Shown: positions 19,873-29,852, counted from the stretch's first letter. The stretch is DNA of 64,000 bases from Hyphomicrobiales bacterium (GCA_015490455.1 WFXU01000013.1:1-64000), one strand, 5' to 3'. Notes: generated from the sequence alone by a model not told the origin. Numbers and translations are program-made.

Positions 19873-21060
19873 TTGCAAACAAAAATAATTGCCAATAAAT
19901 ATTACGATAATAATCAATCTGACAATAATCATTCCCTAGCGGCCGACACTAAGCCCTGGAATGATAAAAATGCTAAGCCATTTGTAAGAATAAAAAATAT
20001 TAGTAAGGTTTTTGGCAATGTTGCAGCTTTGGATAATGTCTCACTTGATATTTATAAAAGCGAATTATTTTGCCTGCTTGGAAAGTCAGGCTCAGGAAAG
20101 TCAACACTTTTAAGAATATTAGCGGGCTTTGAAAAAAGCAGCACCGGAATCATAGAAATTGACGGGCAAAATATGGAAAATATTGAGCCATATGAAAGGC
20201 CGATAAATATGATGTTCCAGTCATATGCTTTATTTCCACATATGAATGTTGAGCAAAATATTGCCTATGGGCTAAAGCGATCTGGCATGAAAAAAGCTGA
20301 AATTTCACAAAATGTTGAACAATTGCTCAGCCTGATAAAAATGGAAGGATATAATAGGCGTAAACCGCACCAACTATCGGGCGGGCAGCGTCAAAGAGTG
20401 GCCTTAGCGCGGGCTTTGGCCAGAAAGCCAAAATTATTATTGCTTGATGAGCCTCTTGGAGCGCTAGATAAAAAATTACGTCAAGAAACGCAATTTGAAC
20501 TGATAAATATTCAAGAAACGCTAGGTATTACCTTCATTGTGGTAACCCATGATCAGGAAGAAGCTATGAGTTTAGCAACAAGAATTGGGGTTATGGAAGA
20601 GGGAACAATTGCGCAGGTGGGCGAGCCGCGCGAAATTTATGAATATCCCGCTACTCGCTTTGTTGCGGACTTTGTTGGCTCAATTAATATGTTTGAGGGT
20701 AAAGTCATTAAAAATGAGGCCGCAGATCTACGTATAAATTCGCCAGAACTTGATGTAAATATTCATGTGGCCAATAATATTGCCTGCGCTTTGGGACAAA
20801 CTTTATGGTTTGCTATTCGTCCTGAAAAAATCACCCTACAAAAGGAAAAACCAAAAAAGCGCTCTAATTTTGCCAAAGGAATTGTTGAAGAAATTATCTA
20901 TCTTGGCGATGTTTCTAATTATAGAATTTTACTAAATAGCAAAAAGCGCATAAATGTTACCAGGCCTAATATTTCTCGTGATGAAAAAGAGAAAATAAGC
21001 TGGGATGAAGAAATTTATGCTGTTTGGCACGAAAATTCGGGCGTTGTTTTGGCATCATGA
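19873..21060 (+). CDS. potG: Polyamine ABC transporter, ATP-binding protein
   Basis: The ATPase of the polyamine importer. Seen: an N-terminal extension of about 45 residues, Walker A GKSGSGKST, Q-loop MMFQSYALFPHM, signature LSGGQRQRVALARALA, Walker B LLLLDEPLGALDKKLR and switch His in VVTHDQEEAM. A TOBE-type domain fills the C-terminus from about residue 290. The only plausible start is TTG at 19873, 22 bases after potF, with a modest GAGAG site. Its stop overlaps the potH start (ATGA). Length 395 residues. Confidence 0.93.
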   Translation: MQTKIIANKYYDNNQSDNNHSLAADTKPWNDKNAKPFVRIKNISKVFGNVAALDNVSLDIYKSELFCLLGKSGSGKSTLLRILAGFEKSSTGIIEIDGQNMENIEPYERPINMMFQSYALFPHMNVEQNIAYGLKRSGMKKAEISQNVEQLLSLIKMEGYNRRKPHQLSGGQRQRVALARALARKPKLLLLDEPLGALDKKLRQETQFELINIQETLGITFIVVTHDQEEAMSLATRIGVMEEGTIAQVGEPREIYEYPATRFVADFVGSINMFEGKVIKNEAADLRINSPELDVNIHVANNIACALGQTLWFAIRPEKITLQKEKPKKRSNFAKGIVEEIIYLGDVSNYRILLNSKKRINVTRPNISRDEKEKISWDEEIYAVWHENSGVVLAS

Positions 21061-21980
21061 GGAATTTTATAAGGCAAAGGGAAAGGGCGATATCGCTTAA
21101 ACTAGGTAAAAAGCTAGTTATCTATATCCCCCTATTTTGGCTATTATTATTTTTCCTAGTCCCATTTTTGATAGTTACAAAAATTTCTCTTTCGCAAATT
21201 ACCTATGGCCGCCCTCCCTATTTGCCAATGTTTGAATGGTCAAAAGACAATCTTTTGACCATAAAATTATATTTTGGCAATTTCTTTTTACTATTTTCAG
21301 ATAGTTTATATATAAATGCCTATCTTAATTCGCTGAAAATTGCCGCCCTTTCAACTTTTTTCACGCTATTAATCGGCTATCCTATGGCCTATTTTATTGC
21401 TCGCGCAGACGAGAAAATACGCAATATTTTACTTTTATTGGTGATTTTGCCCTTTTGGAGCTCATTTTTATTACGCGTATATGCATGGATCGGTCTATTA
21501 AAAAATAATGGTATTATAAATAATATTTTGCTCAATATGGGTATAATTGATTCTCCCATAAAAATGCTAAATACCGATTTTGCGCTCTATATTGGTATTG
21601 TTTATAGCTATTTGCCCTTTATGATTTTGCCCCTTTATGCAAATTTAGTGCGTCTTGATGAGAAATTATTAGAAGCGGCAAGGGATTTGGGTGCCAAACC
21701 ATTAGCACTATTTTTCACCATAATTTTACCCCTCTCAATGCCCGGCATAATTGCCGGTTCAATGTTAGTATTTATTCCGGCAATTGGTGAATATATTATT
21801 CCCTCCCTGTTGGGTGGCTCTGATAGTTTAATGATAGGGCGCATATTGTGGGATGAATTTTCAGCAAATCGCGATTGGCCTGTTGCCTCTGCCCTAGCCG
21901 TTGCCATGCTAACTATTATTATATTGCCGCTTATTTTATTCAAAAATGCGCAAAAAAAGGAAGTAGCGATTGATGAATAG
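21057..21980 (+). CDS. potH: Polyamine ABC transporter, permease PotH
   Basis: An integral membrane permease of 307 residues with about six transmembrane segments. The EAA loop reads EAARDLGAKPLALFFTIILP (about residues 204-223), the contact point for the ATPase. An upstream TTG (21024) would extend it by 11 residues, but the ATG at 21057 overlaps the potG stop as ATGA and is preferred. It is followed by potI with a short overlap. Confidence 0.92.
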   Translation: MRNFIRQRERAISLKLGKKLVIYIPLFWLLLFFLVPFLIVTKISLSQITYGRPPYLPMFEWSKDNLLTIKLYFGNFFLLFSDSLYINAYLNSLKIAALSTFFTLLIGYPMAYFIARADEKIRNILLLLVILPFWSSFLLRVYAWIGLLKNNGIINNILLNMGIIDSPIKMLNTDFALYIGIVYSYLPFMILPLYANLVRLDEKLLEAARDLGAKPLALFFTIILPLSMPGIIAGSMLVFIPAIGEYIIPSLLGGSDSLMIGRILWDEFSANRDWPVASALAVAMLTIIILPLILFKNAQKKEVAIDE

Positions 21981-22770
21981 AAATAGAAGAATAGTTCAAT
22001 TTATATCTATTTTAGGATTTATTTTTCTTTATGTGCCGATTATATCGCTGATTATTTTTTCTTTTAATAATTCAAAATTGGTTAGTGTTTGGAGCGGGTT
22101 TTCTACAAAATGGTATTTTGCCCTATTGCAAAATGAACAAATAATTGAAGCAGCAAAACTTTCAGTCTTTATCGCTGCTTTTAGTGCAACAATCTCCCTT
22201 ATATTGGGAACTTTGGCCGCTATTGCTCTTAGCCGATATAGAAGTTTTAGGGGTAAATCTTTGCTTAGCGGTATGGTTAGTGCTCCCCTTATCATGCCTG
22301 ATGTTATAACAGGACTTTCGCTTTTATTATTATTTGTAACTTTGCGTTCACTCATTGGCTGGCCTGCCCAGATGGGGGCAGTTACCATAATTATTGCGCA
22401 TATAAGTTTTGGTATGGCCTTTGTTGCAATTATTGTTCAATCTCGCCTATTACATTTTGATAAATCGCTAGAGGAAGCAGCAAAAGATTTAGGCGCCAAA
22501 CCGTTAAGAGTATTTTTTGATATTACTTTGCCAATTATTTCTCCAGCGCTTATTTCTGGCTGGTTATTGGCATTTACCCTCTCATTTGATGATTTGGTTA
22601 TAGCTAGTTTTGTAACCGGGCCGGGCGCTTCTACTTTGCCAATAGTTATTTTTTCTAAAATCCGGCTTGGCATAACTCCTGAAATAAATGCATTGGCAAC
22701 AATTATTATTGTTCTTGTAGCCATATTTGCGACTTTGGCTATGTTGCAAATGAAAAAAATCCCCGAATGA
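21973..22770 (+). CDS. potI: Polyamine ABC transporter, permease PotI
   Basis: The second permease of the polyamine importer, 265 residues with six predicted membrane helices. The EAA loop is EEAAKDLGAKPLRVFFDITL (about residues 168-187). The ATG at 21973 overlaps the potH stop by 8 bases; a TTG one codon upstream is less likely. It is the last gene of potFGHI and converges on the rsmJ-like gene with 10 bases between stops. Confidence 0.92.
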   Translation: MNRNRRIVQFISILGFIFLYVPIISLIIFSFNNSKLVSVWSGFSTKWYFALLQNEQIIEAAKLSVFIAAFSATISLILGTLAAIALSRYRSFRGKSLLSGMVSAPLIMPDVITGLSLLLLFVTLRSLIGWPAQMGAVTIIIAHISFGMAFVAIIVQSRLLHFDKSLEEAAKDLGAKPLRVFFDITLPIISPALISGWLLAFTLSFDDLVIASFVTGPGASTLPIVIFSKIRLGITPEINALATIIIVLVAIFATLAMLQMKKIPE

Positions 22771-22780
22771 GATTGAAAGA

Positions 22781-23389
22781 TTATAGTTTTTGTTTAGTTA
22801 TAAAAACGTCATAACGAGTGGTTTTGCCAATAATTTTGTGCGATGGATTGATTATTCCATTTGGTAGCTTAGCTTTTTTTGGCCATTTAAGCACAACTCT
22901 TTGTTTAGCTAATTTAAGCGCAATATTTATCAGCTCTTTTGCGTCATTATCATTGCCTACTATTTGGCGTAAAATTCGCATTTCTTGTTTAACAAGAGCA
23001 GATTTTCTTACCGGGTGCATAACATCTATAAGGATAATTTCAGGGTCAAGGGAGGGTAATATATCTTTTGCATCGCCATAAATAAGCTGCATATTATTTA
23101 TGATTTTGGCTATTTTTTCGCTATGATTATGCGCTTTTTCCATTGCTTCTTTTAGCGCCGCATAAATTTGCTCAACCCTTTCAATCATAATTATTTTTGC
23201 CCCTAAAGAAGCAAGCAAAAAACTATCTCGCCCTAAGCCGGCAGTGGCATCAATAATGGTTAGATTTTTATTTTTGTGCATGCCAATGGCTTTAGGCAAA
23301 GCCTGATTAACTCCCCAGCTATATTTTAGCTGATGCATGAGCCTATTGCTTAAAAAATCAATTTTTAATTTATTTGTTTTATTGGGCAT
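22781..23389 (-). CDS. rsmJ: RsmJ-like 16S rRNA guanine-N2 methyltransferase
   Basis: A class I AdoMet-dependent methyltransferase of 202 residues. It closely follows Escherichia coli RsmJ (m2G1516 of 16S rRNA): IDATAGLGRDSFLLASLGAKI is motif I, MIERVEQIYAAL follows, and KSALVKQEMRILRQIVG matches the conserved KSALVKKEMR block. Two differences: it lacks roughly the first 50 residues of the E. coli enzyme, and the catalytic-region DPMFP appears as DVMHP. The family is mainly gammaproteobacterial as far as I know, so horizontal acquisition is possible. It stands alone between potI and the liv operon. Confidence 0.78.
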   Translation of the reverse strand: MPNKTNKLKIDFLSNRLMHQLKYSWGVNQALPKAIGMHKNKNLTIIDATAGLGRDSFLLASLGAKIIMIERVEQIYAALKEAMEKAHNHSEKIAKIINNMQLIYGDAKDILPSLDPEIILIDVMHPVRKSALVKQEMRILRQIVGNDNDAKELINIALKLAKQRVVLKWPKKAKLPNGIINPSHKIIGKTTRYDVFITKQKL

Positions 23390-23410
23390 TTGTTAGACTG
23401 GCTAAGGTTT

Positions 23411-23442
23411 GAAAAAATAGGCTTCGCTAAAAAGCGAAGCCT
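23411..23442 (-). terminator. Rho-independent terminator of the liv operon
   Basis: A perfect 9-bp stem (GGCTTCGCT at 23420-23428, AGCGAAGCC at 23433-23441) with a 4-base loop is followed on the minus strand by TATTTTTTC. It lies about 100 bases past the livM stop. A palindrome CCCCATGGGG (23461-23470) lies between. Confidence 0.88.
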
Positions 23443-23542
23443 TGGATATTATCCTTACTACCCCATGGGGTGAGCAAAAGCTCTGGGTCAATGCCCTCAG
23501 TGTCCCTAATATAGTATATTTTCTATATAAATTCAATTTATC

Positions 23543-24847
23543 TTATCCTTTGCCAGAACTATCACCCTTTTGCTTATGAATGATTTCTGGGATTAGACCT
23601 TTGGGTGCATATCTAAGCGCAAATGTAATAACCAGGCCGAGAACAAAGACCCGCATTTGCACCGAGCGGCTTTCAATATCCGGAATTGCCCCTAAGCCCC
23701 AAAGTTCAAAATAAGCACTCAAATTGGTTAATAGGGCTTGAGAAACCGGTTCGGACAATATCCAAATAATATAAATAAAGAAACCACCAAATAATGCGCC
23801 AAAATTATTTCCTGCACCCCCTACAATTACCATAACCCAAATGACAAAAGTGTGGTTTATTGGTTGATAGCCGCCCGGATCAAATATTTGCGCAAAGGAA
23901 GTGAGTATGGCTCCACCTATACCAATAAGAACCGAGCCAAAGATAAAAATTTCTAATTGACGCGCCTTAACATCTTTACCCATAGAGCCAGCAGCAATAT
24001 GATTATCTCTTATTGCGCGCATCATTCTACCCCAGGGTCCCTGATAGGCGCGTTGAATAAGAAATAGGGTTATGAATAATAGTAATAATGCCACTATTAG
24101 ATAAAGGGAGCGGGCATAGAGAAATGATTGTAGGGAATCTACACCCATTGCTTGAAAATCCTGAGGCTTAGGCACTGGCCAGGGAACGGGCGAAATGGTT
24201 AAGGTTCCCCTCGTCAGCCAGTCCATATTTTTAATAAGAGCGCGAATTATTTCTGAAATACCAATAGTTGCAATGGCTAGATAATCTGTTCTAAGACCGA
24301 GCGCTATTTTACCAATAATAAAGGCAATAATAGCAGCCAAAAGCCCACCAAATGCCCAACCCAAAATTACCGGAAGACCAAGCCCGCCAACAAATTCGGA
24401 ATTTTCTTCAATATAGGCGGCGGCCGGGTCAATTTGTGAGCGATAAAGAATATAGGCGCTAATCCAAGCAATAATTTGTGCTACTTTATGCGGGGCGCCT
24501 TTTACGCCAAAACGGGGCAATTTATTAGCAATAATAATCAGAGCTGCACCGATCAAAGCAGCAATTATGACTTTTAGCAACATAAAGGGGCCATCGGAAT
24601 TCCAAAATTCCATATTTAATGGAACCGAGATAAAGGTAACCGCAAAACCACCTATCATTATAAAGCCCATAATACCAAAATTAAATAAGCCACCATATCC
24701 CCATTGAATATTAAGCCCCAAAGCTATTAGCGAATAGGCAGCAGCTTCAACACAAAGCCTTACGGTAAAAGGTGCGCCCATAAATAGGCCAACAATTATA
24801 ATCAGGACAAATAGGGATAAATAAAGAATAATAGCGCGTTTTATCAT
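23543..24847 (-). CDS. livM: Branched-chain amino acid ABC transporter, permease LivM
   Basis: A membrane permease of 434 residues with about ten hydrophobic segments. Diagnostic parts include ALGLNIQWGYGGLFNFG near the N-terminus, RTDYLAIATIGISEIIRA (the LivM loop), GRMMRAIRDNHIAAGSMG and GAGNNFGALFGGFFIY. It is last in the minus-strand livG-livF-livH-livM operon and overlaps the livH stop by 4 bases (ATGA). No livJ/livK binding-protein gene is in the window, so the substrate is assigned by family only. Confidence 0.92.
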   Translation of the reverse strand: MIKRAIILYLSLFVLIIIVGLFMGAPFTVRLCVEAAAYSLIALGLNIQWGYGGLFNFGIMGFIMIGGFAVTFISVPLNMEFWNSDGPFMLLKVIIAALIGAALIIIANKLPRFGVKGAPHKVAQIIAWISAYILYRSQIDPAAAYIEENSEFVGGLGLPVILGWAFGGLLAAIIAFIIGKIALGLRTDYLAIATIGISEIIRALIKNMDWLTRGTLTISPVPWPVPKPQDFQAMGVDSLQSFLYARSLYLIVALLLLFITLFLIQRAYQGPWGRMMRAIRDNHIAAGSMGKDVKARQLEIFIFGSVLIGIGGAILTSFAQIFDPGGYQPINHTFVIWVMVIVGGAGNNFGALFGGFFIYIIWILSEPVSQALLTNLSAYFELWGLGAIPDIESRSVQMRVFVLGLVITFALRYAPKGLIPEIIHKQKGDSSGKG

Positions 24848-25842
24848 GAACTTGCCCCCTTAAATATGCCAGTGGGCTTAACCAGCAGAACTATTACCAG
24901 AATAATAAAGGCAACGGTTAATTTATATTCGGTGGCTACAATAGAAAGATCTGTTCCTATCCAGTCAGGTAATTTATCACGGAAGGGGCGAAGCAATATT
25001 GCCCAATTAAAAATGGCCAAAGTTTCGGCAAATGCAACCAAAAATCCACCGGCAATTGCGCCCCAAGCATGCCCTAACCCGCCAACAATTGCCGCAGCAA
25101 AAATAGGCAAAATAATATTAAAGGCTAAATCCGGTTTTAGGGTAACATCCAGAGCCAACATTGTGCCAGCCATTGCCGCTAAGGATCCGGCAATTAGCCA
25201 TGTTACCTTTATAACCAATTTTGTATTAATGCCGGAAAGCTGAGCCAAATCAGCATTATCGGCCATTGCGCGCATGGCCTTGCCAAATTTTGACTTAGTC
25301 AAAAATAAATGCAAACTAACAACTGCAATTATTGTGACTATTATCATTAAAAATTGTGGCTCGGTTATTACTATTGGGCGGCTAGCACCTAAAAATGACA
25401 TGTCAATTCTAAATATATCTTTAGGCTCATTAGCAAAAAATGTTCGCGTTTTAGTGCCAAAAAATAATCTTATCAAACCCTGTATCATTAGGGTTACACC
25501 AATGGAGGCAATGAGCAAAGTTACCGGTCTTGCTCCCCTTAGGCGTAAGGGAGCATAAAAGGCTTTATCTAATCCCAAAGCAATCAGGGCGGTAATTATC
25601 ATCGCAAAGGGTAATAACATAAAACCCATCGGTAAGGGTGCACCTAAACCCAGCGCAGTTGCCGCACTGGCCAGCAAAAATGTAATAAATGCGCCCATTG
25701 TCATCATATCGCCATGCGCAAAATGGGCAAAACGCAAAATACCGAAAATCAAGGTAATACCAATAGCCCCCAGCGCATAAATTGAGCCAAGAACAGCCCC
25801 CGAAATAATTACTTTATTGATAAAAAATATCAATTCATTCAT
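24844..25842 (-). CDS. livH: Branched-chain amino acid ABC transporter, permease LivH
   Basis: A 332-residue hydrophobic permease. Family features are GAIGITLIFGILRFAHFAHGDMM (split here as GITLIFGILRFAHFAHGD near residue 30), a SIGVTLMIQGLIRLFFG segment, GKAMRAMADNADLAQLSGIN (the ATPase-contact loop) and AAIVGGLGHAWGAIAGGF. It is third in the operon, 4 bases after livF and overlapping livM by ATGA. Confidence 0.92.
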   Translation of the reverse strand: MNELIFFINKVIISGAVLGSIYALGAIGITLIFGILRFAHFAHGDMMTMGAFITFLLASAATALGLGAPLPMGFMLLPFAMIITALIALGLDKAFYAPLRLRGARPVTLLIASIGVTLMIQGLIRLFFGTKTRTFFANEPKDIFRIDMSFLGASRPIVITEPQFLMIIVTIIAVVSLHLFLTKSKFGKAMRAMADNADLAQLSGINTKLVIKVTWLIAGSLAAMAGTMLALDVTLKPDLAFNIILPIFAAAIVGGLGHAWGAIAGGFLVAFAETLAIFNWAILLRPFRDKLPDWIGTDLSIVATEYKLTVAFIILVIVLLVKPTGIFKGASS

Positions 25843-25846
25843 TTAA

Positions 25847-26548
25847 TCATCCACCCAAAAAACTCTTTGCCACTTCCGGATTATTTAATAATTCTTTTCC
25901 CGTGCCGCTAAATGAATTTGTTCCATTTGCCAAAACAAACCCCTTACTGGCAAAGGATAATGCCTGTTTGGCATTTTGCTCTACCATTAAAATGCCAACA
26001 CCTAATTGGTTTATCTTTTTAATTTGTTCAAAAATTTCTATTACATAGCGCGGAGAAAGGCCAGCTGAGGGTTCATCTAACAATAATAATTTTGGCTTGC
26101 TCATTAAGGCTCGCCCCATTGCAACCATTTGCCGCTGCCCGCCGGAAAGTTCACCAGCATGTTGGTGACGTTTAGCTTTTAGGGGAGGGAACATTTCATA
26201 TATTTCATCAAGACTATCGCTAAAATCATCCTTACGAATAAAGGCGCCCATTTCCAGATTTTCATGAACGGTTAATGAGGTAAAGACGTTTTTTTCCTGC
26301 GGTACAAATGAAAGCCCCAAAGGCACTAATTTATCGGGCAAAGAATTTTTTATATTTTGTCCCTGAAAAATAATTTCACCCGAACTAACTTTTAATAATC
26401 CAAAAATAGCTTTTAGCGCCGTTGACTTGCCTGCCCCATTTGGGCCGACAATAACCCCAATATCAGATTGCTCTATTGCTAAATTTAAGCCCTTCAGAAT
26501 TGGGGCTCCGCCATAGCCGGCAATAATATTTTTAACTTCAATCAACAT
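25847..26548 (-). CDS. livF: Branched-chain amino acid ABC transporter, ATPase LivF
   Basis: An ABC ATPase of 233 residues, LivF type. Seen: Walker A GPNGAGKST, FVPQEKNVFTSLTVHENLEM (Q-loop region), signature LSGGQRQMVAMGRALM, Walker B LLLLDEPSAGLSPRYV and switch region LMVEQNAKQAL. Its start and the livG stop share one base. Pairs with LivG to drive LivHM. Confidence 0.93.
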   Translation of the reverse strand: MLIEVKNIIAGYGGAPILKGLNLAIEQSDIGVIVGPNGAGKSTALKAIFGLLKVSSGEIIFQGQNIKNSLPDKLVPLGLSFVPQEKNVFTSLTVHENLEMGAFIRKDDFSDSLDEIYEMFPPLKAKRHQHAGELSGGQRQMVAMGRALMSKPKLLLLDEPSAGLSPRYVIEIFEQIKKINQLGVGILMVEQNAKQALSFASKGFVLANGTNSFSGTGKELLNNPEVAKSFLGG

Positions 26549-27330
26549 TATGCCACCTTAGGGGATGAGCCAAAATATGCTTCAATAATTTTTGGATTAT
26601 TGCGTATTTCTTCCATTCCCCCCTCAGCCATAACCTCACCTGAAGCCATGACAATGACCGGATCGCAAAGGCGCGCTATTAAATCCATATCATGTTCTAT
26701 AACAAAAAATGTATAGCCCAATTCCTTATTCATTCTTTCAATATTTGCAGCCAGATCATTAAGTAAAGTGCGATTTACTCCCGCCGCCACCTCATCAAGC
26801 AATACTAATTTTGCATCGACCATCATAGTGCGGCCTAATTCAAGCAGTTTTTTTTGCCCTCCGGAAAGATTTCCCGCCAATTCATTTTTTACATGTCCCA
26901 ATTTCAAAAAATCTATAACTTCATTGGCCTTTTGTAAAACTTCAAGATTAGACCTTGTAACCAATGAAGGCCTTAGCCAATTATTAAACAGATTTTCTCC
27001 TAATTGTTTATCCGGCACTACCATTAAATTTTCAAGTGCGCTCATATTTGAAAATTCATGCGCAATCTGGAAAGTGCGCAATAGGCCTTTTTTGAATAAT
27101 TTATGAGGAGCCAACCCTGTTACATCCTCTCCATCAAATATTATTTGCCCATTATCAGGCTTTAATGTTCCGGCAACAATATTAAAAAGGGTGGTTTTGC
27201 CTGCGCCATTAGGGCCAATAAGGCCGGTGATTGAACCGCTTTCAACTTTGAGCGAGCAATTATTAACTGCCGAAAGCCCACCAAAATGTTTGGAAATATT
27301 CTTTACCTCAATAATAGAATTGCCTGACAA
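26548..27330 (-). CDS. livG: Branched-chain amino acid ABC transporter, ATPase LivG
   Basis: An ABC ATPase of 260 residues, first gene of the liv operon. Seen: Walker A GPNGAGKTTLFN, RTFQIAHEFSNMSALENLMV (LivG-type Q-loop), signature LSGGQKKLLELGRTMM, LVLLDEVAAGVNRTL (Walker B followed by the LivG-specific AAGVN) and FFVIEHDMDLI. The promoter should lie in the 27331-27691 region shared divergently with the ATP synthase operon. Confidence 0.93.
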   Translation of the reverse strand: MSGNSIIEVKNISKHFGGLSAVNNCSLKVESGSITGLIGPNGAGKTTLFNIVAGTLKPDNGQIIFDGEDVTGLAPHKLFKKGLLRTFQIAHEFSNMSALENLMVVPDKQLGENLFNNWLRPSLVTRSNLEVLQKANEVIDFLKLGHVKNELAGNLSGGQKKLLELGRTMMVDAKLVLLDEVAAGVNRTLLNDLAANIERMNKELGYTFFVIEHDMDLIARLCDPVIVMASGEVMAEGGMEEIRNNPKIIEAYFGSSPKVA

Positions 27331-27691
27331 TTTGCTAACCCCAAATTCAAATTATTAAATCCACAATTAAATCTATAAATTGATACAATTTGCCTTTGTG
27401 CACACATCAAGCCCGTTTGGTCAACAAAAATGATTAGAATATGTAAATTGCATAGTAAAATTTGATAAATTTGTCATTTTTTTGCGGATAAAATTGCTAA
27501 AATCGGCAAATTTGCCTACCATTTAATTCATATAAATGAAAAAATATTTGGAAAAACTGGTAAAAAAATGTTTTTCTTTGTTTTTTCAATCTATTAGCTA
27601 TGTAAAGAGTTGCTTGACAGTTTTTGCGCCTAACATTATGGTGCGCGCGACTTTGGGGCATCCTAAGGAGCTAATAAGGGTGGAGCATTAT

Positions 27692-28078
27692 ATGGCTGGT
27701 TTGAATAATAATAAGCAGTCTGATAATGAGACACCAATTTCTGAGACCGACTCTTTGGCTGAGCGAATTGCTAGGGCCAAATCAAAAAGGGTAGGGCAAG
27801 AGGCTGCGCAGCGCATTCGTCGTAATGAAATGACGGGAGCCGGAAGAGCCTTTCGCATGGTTTCAGAATTTATTTCGGCAATTATTGTCGGAGCAGTTAT
27901 TGGGCTTACTTTGGATGCTGTTTTTTCAACACGGCCAATATTTTTGATCGTGTTATTATTGTTGGGTTTTGCGGCTGGGGTGCTTAATGTGGTGCGAGCC
28001 ACTGCGCAGATAAATGCTGCAACTCCTTTGCCAGATCCAAAAGATCTGGTGCCAGTAGATAAAGATGATGAGGATTAA
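27692..28078 (+). CDS. atpI: ATP synthase protein I
   Basis: A small membrane protein (128 residues from this start) that helps assemble the c-ring of F0. The N-terminal half is charged; two transmembrane helices follow ([19 protein letters not shown] and [20 protein letters not shown]). A longer frame opens at 27536, but the ATG at 27692 has an AAGGGTGGAG ribosome site and matches family length. First gene of atpI-B-E-F'-F, the split F0 operon of Alphaproteobacteria. Confidence 0.85.
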   Translation: MAGLNNNKQSDNETPISETDSLAERIARAKSKRVGQEAAQRIRRNEMTGAGRAFRMVSEFISAIIVGAVIGLTLDAVFSTRPIFLIVLLLLGFAAGVLNVVRATAQINAATPLPDPKDLVPVDKDDED

Positions 28079-28089
28079 AGGGGTTAAAA

Positions 28090-28866
28090 TTGGCAGGCAC
28101 AGATCCTATTAAACAGTTTGATATTAAGGAAATTTTTTCTTTTGGAACTATTGGTGGCGATGAAACGGGCGCTGGCGGGTTTGATCTAGTATTCACAAAT
28201 TCCTCCCTTTTTATGGTTATTTCCGTAACACTAATCTCTGCCTATCTTATTCTGACCACAAGGGGGCGTGGGCTGGTTCCATCTCGCTTGCAATTGGTTT
28301 CAGAAATATTTTATGAATTTATTGCCAATATGATTCGCACTTCGGCAGGAACTGAGGGAATGAAATTTTTCCCCTTTGTTTTTTCCCTATTTAGCTTTAT
28401 TCTTGTTACCAATGTGCTTGGATTATTCCCCTATTTTATTTCGGTAACAAGTCAGCTAATTATTCCGGTGGCGCTTGCCCTGTTGGTTATGTCCGTTGTT
28501 ATTATTTATGGCATTTATAAAAATGGGTTTGGTTTTCTGAAATTATTTGTCCCCTCCGGCATTCCAATTATTGTTTTATTCATAGTCGTGCCAATTGAAA
28601 TTTTATCATTTCTTTCACGCCCGCTTTCTCTTAGTTTGCGTTTATTTGGCAATATGTTAGCGGGGGCAATTGTTGTGAAAGTATTTGCCGGTTTTGTGGT
28701 CTCTCTTTCGGCGTTTGGGTTAGTTGGCATTATTGGGGCAATATTGCCCTTTGGTATGACTGTGGCTCTTACAGCGCTTGAATTTTTGGTGGCTGCCTTA
28801 CAGGCGTTTGTATTTACAATTTTAACATGTGTTTATCTAAATGATGCGATTCATCCGGGGCATTGA
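28090..28866 (+). CDS. atpB: ATP synthase F0 subunit a
   Basis: The proton-channel subunit of F0, 258 residues, multi-pass membrane protein. The essential arginine lies in [20 protein letters not shown] (about residues 178-197), and the last helix contains [18 protein letters not shown]. The start is TTG at 28090, after AAAGGGG, 11 bases past atpI; no ATG fits before the conserved N-terminus. Confidence 0.95.
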   Translation: MAGTDPIKQFDIKEIFSFGTIGGDETGAGGFDLVFTNSSLFMVISVTLISAYLILTTRGRGLVPSRLQLVSEIFYEFIANMIRTSAGTEGMKFFPFVFSLFSFILVTNVLGLFPYFISVTSQLIIPVALALLVMSVVIIYGIYKNGFGFLKLFVPSGIPIIVLFIVVPIEILSFLSRPLSLSLRLFGNMLAGAIVVKVFAGFVVSLSAFGLVGIIGAILPFGMTVALTALEFLVAALQAFVFTILTCVYLNDAIHPGH

Positions 28867-28932
28867 TTAAGGCATTGATTATTTCCCCACAATCTATTAT
28901 TTCAAATTACCATTATTTCAAGGAGAACAAAA

Positions 28933-29160
28933 ATGGAAATAGAAGCAGCAAAAATGATCGGCGCAGGCATTGCAACAATCGGAATGGGTGGTGCTGGTGT
29001 TGGCGTTGGTATAATTTTTGGTAATTATCTTTCAGGTGCACTGCGTAATCCGGCTGCCGCTGCGGGTCAATTTACAAATCTTATTTTTGGTTTTGCGGTG
29101 ACTGAGGCGCTCGGTATTTTCTCGCTTCTTATCGCCTTACTATTATTGTTTGTGGTTTAA
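28933..29160 (+). CDS. atpE: ATP synthase F0 subunit c
   Basis: The c-ring proteolipid, 75 residues: two hydrophobic helices joined by the polar loop around RNPAAAGQF. The proton-carrying carboxylate is the Glu in [20 protein letters not shown] (second helix). The [19 protein letters not shown] stretch is the glycine-rich first helix. An AAGGAGAA ribosome site precedes the ATG. Confidence 0.96.
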   Translation: MEIEAAKMIGAGIATIGMGGAGVGVGIIFGNYLSGALRNPAAAAGQFTNLIFGFAVTEALGIFSLLIALLLLFVV

Positions 29161-29224
29161 TAATAGATAATTTGATTTAGGTCGGGCTAAAATCTGGCCT
29201 AAAGCGGATTTTGCGGAGTTTAAC

Positions 29225-29851
29225 ATGGCAGGTGATGTGTCAACACCGAACATAATGGCGGAAACCGTTGATAAAGACGGCGAAAAAATTGTCGTCAATA
29301 TTGACGGCGATAGCGGTTATGAGGGGCAATATAAAACCAGCACAAAGGAAGTAAAGGAAAAAACTTTCCCTCCATTTGATGCAAATACTTTTGGCCCTCA
29401 ACTTTTCTGGCTTGCTATAACATTTGGCATTTTATATTTGCTCATGAGTAAGGTTGCATTGCCGCGCATTGGCGAAATTTTGGAAGTGCGTCGCGATAGG
29501 ATTGAAGGCGATTTGGCAGAAGCCGAACGTTTAAGGCAAAAGACAGAGCAGGCAATTAAGGCTTATGAAGATGAATTGGCAAGCGCACGGGCAAAGGCAC
29601 ATGAAATTGCCGAAGGAACTCGCGCAAATATTAAAAAGGAAATTGAGCTTGAGCGGGAGAAAGTTGAAGCTGAATTAGATAAAAAAATTGCCAGTGCTGA
29701 AGCAAGAATTGCGCAAACAAAACAGGAGGCTTTGGCTAATGTAGATCAGATAGCTTCTGAAACTGTAGTGGCAATTATTTCTAAGCTTAGCGGCAAAATT
29801 AGCAATAAAGAGGCTCTTAATGCTGTTAAACATGTAGCAAAGGATAGCTAA
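29225..29851 (+). CDS. atpF': ATP synthase F0 subunit b'
   Basis: The peripheral-stalk subunit b' of the two-b-type F0 found in Alphaproteobacteria. A poorly conserved N-terminal tail of about 50 residues precedes FPPFDANTFGPQLFWLAITF and a single membrane helix (about 58-75), then a long charged coiled coil to the C-terminus. Length 208 residues. It ends one base before the start of atpF. Confidence 0.9.
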   Translation: MAGDVSTPNIMAETVDKDGEKIVVNIDGDSGYEGQYKTSTKEVKEKTFPPFDANTFGPQLFWLAITFGILYLLMSKVALPRIGEILEVRRDRIEGDLAEAERLRQKTEQAIKAYEDELASARAKAHEIAEGTRANIKKEIELEREKVEAELDKKIASAEARIAQTKQEALANVDQIASETVVAIISKLSGKISNKEALNAVKHVAKDS

Positions 29852-29852
29852 G

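Noticed and set aside
23461-23470. CCCCATGGGG palindrome as an operator
   Set aside because: It lies downstream of livM within a terminator region, with no gene start nearby; probably incidental.
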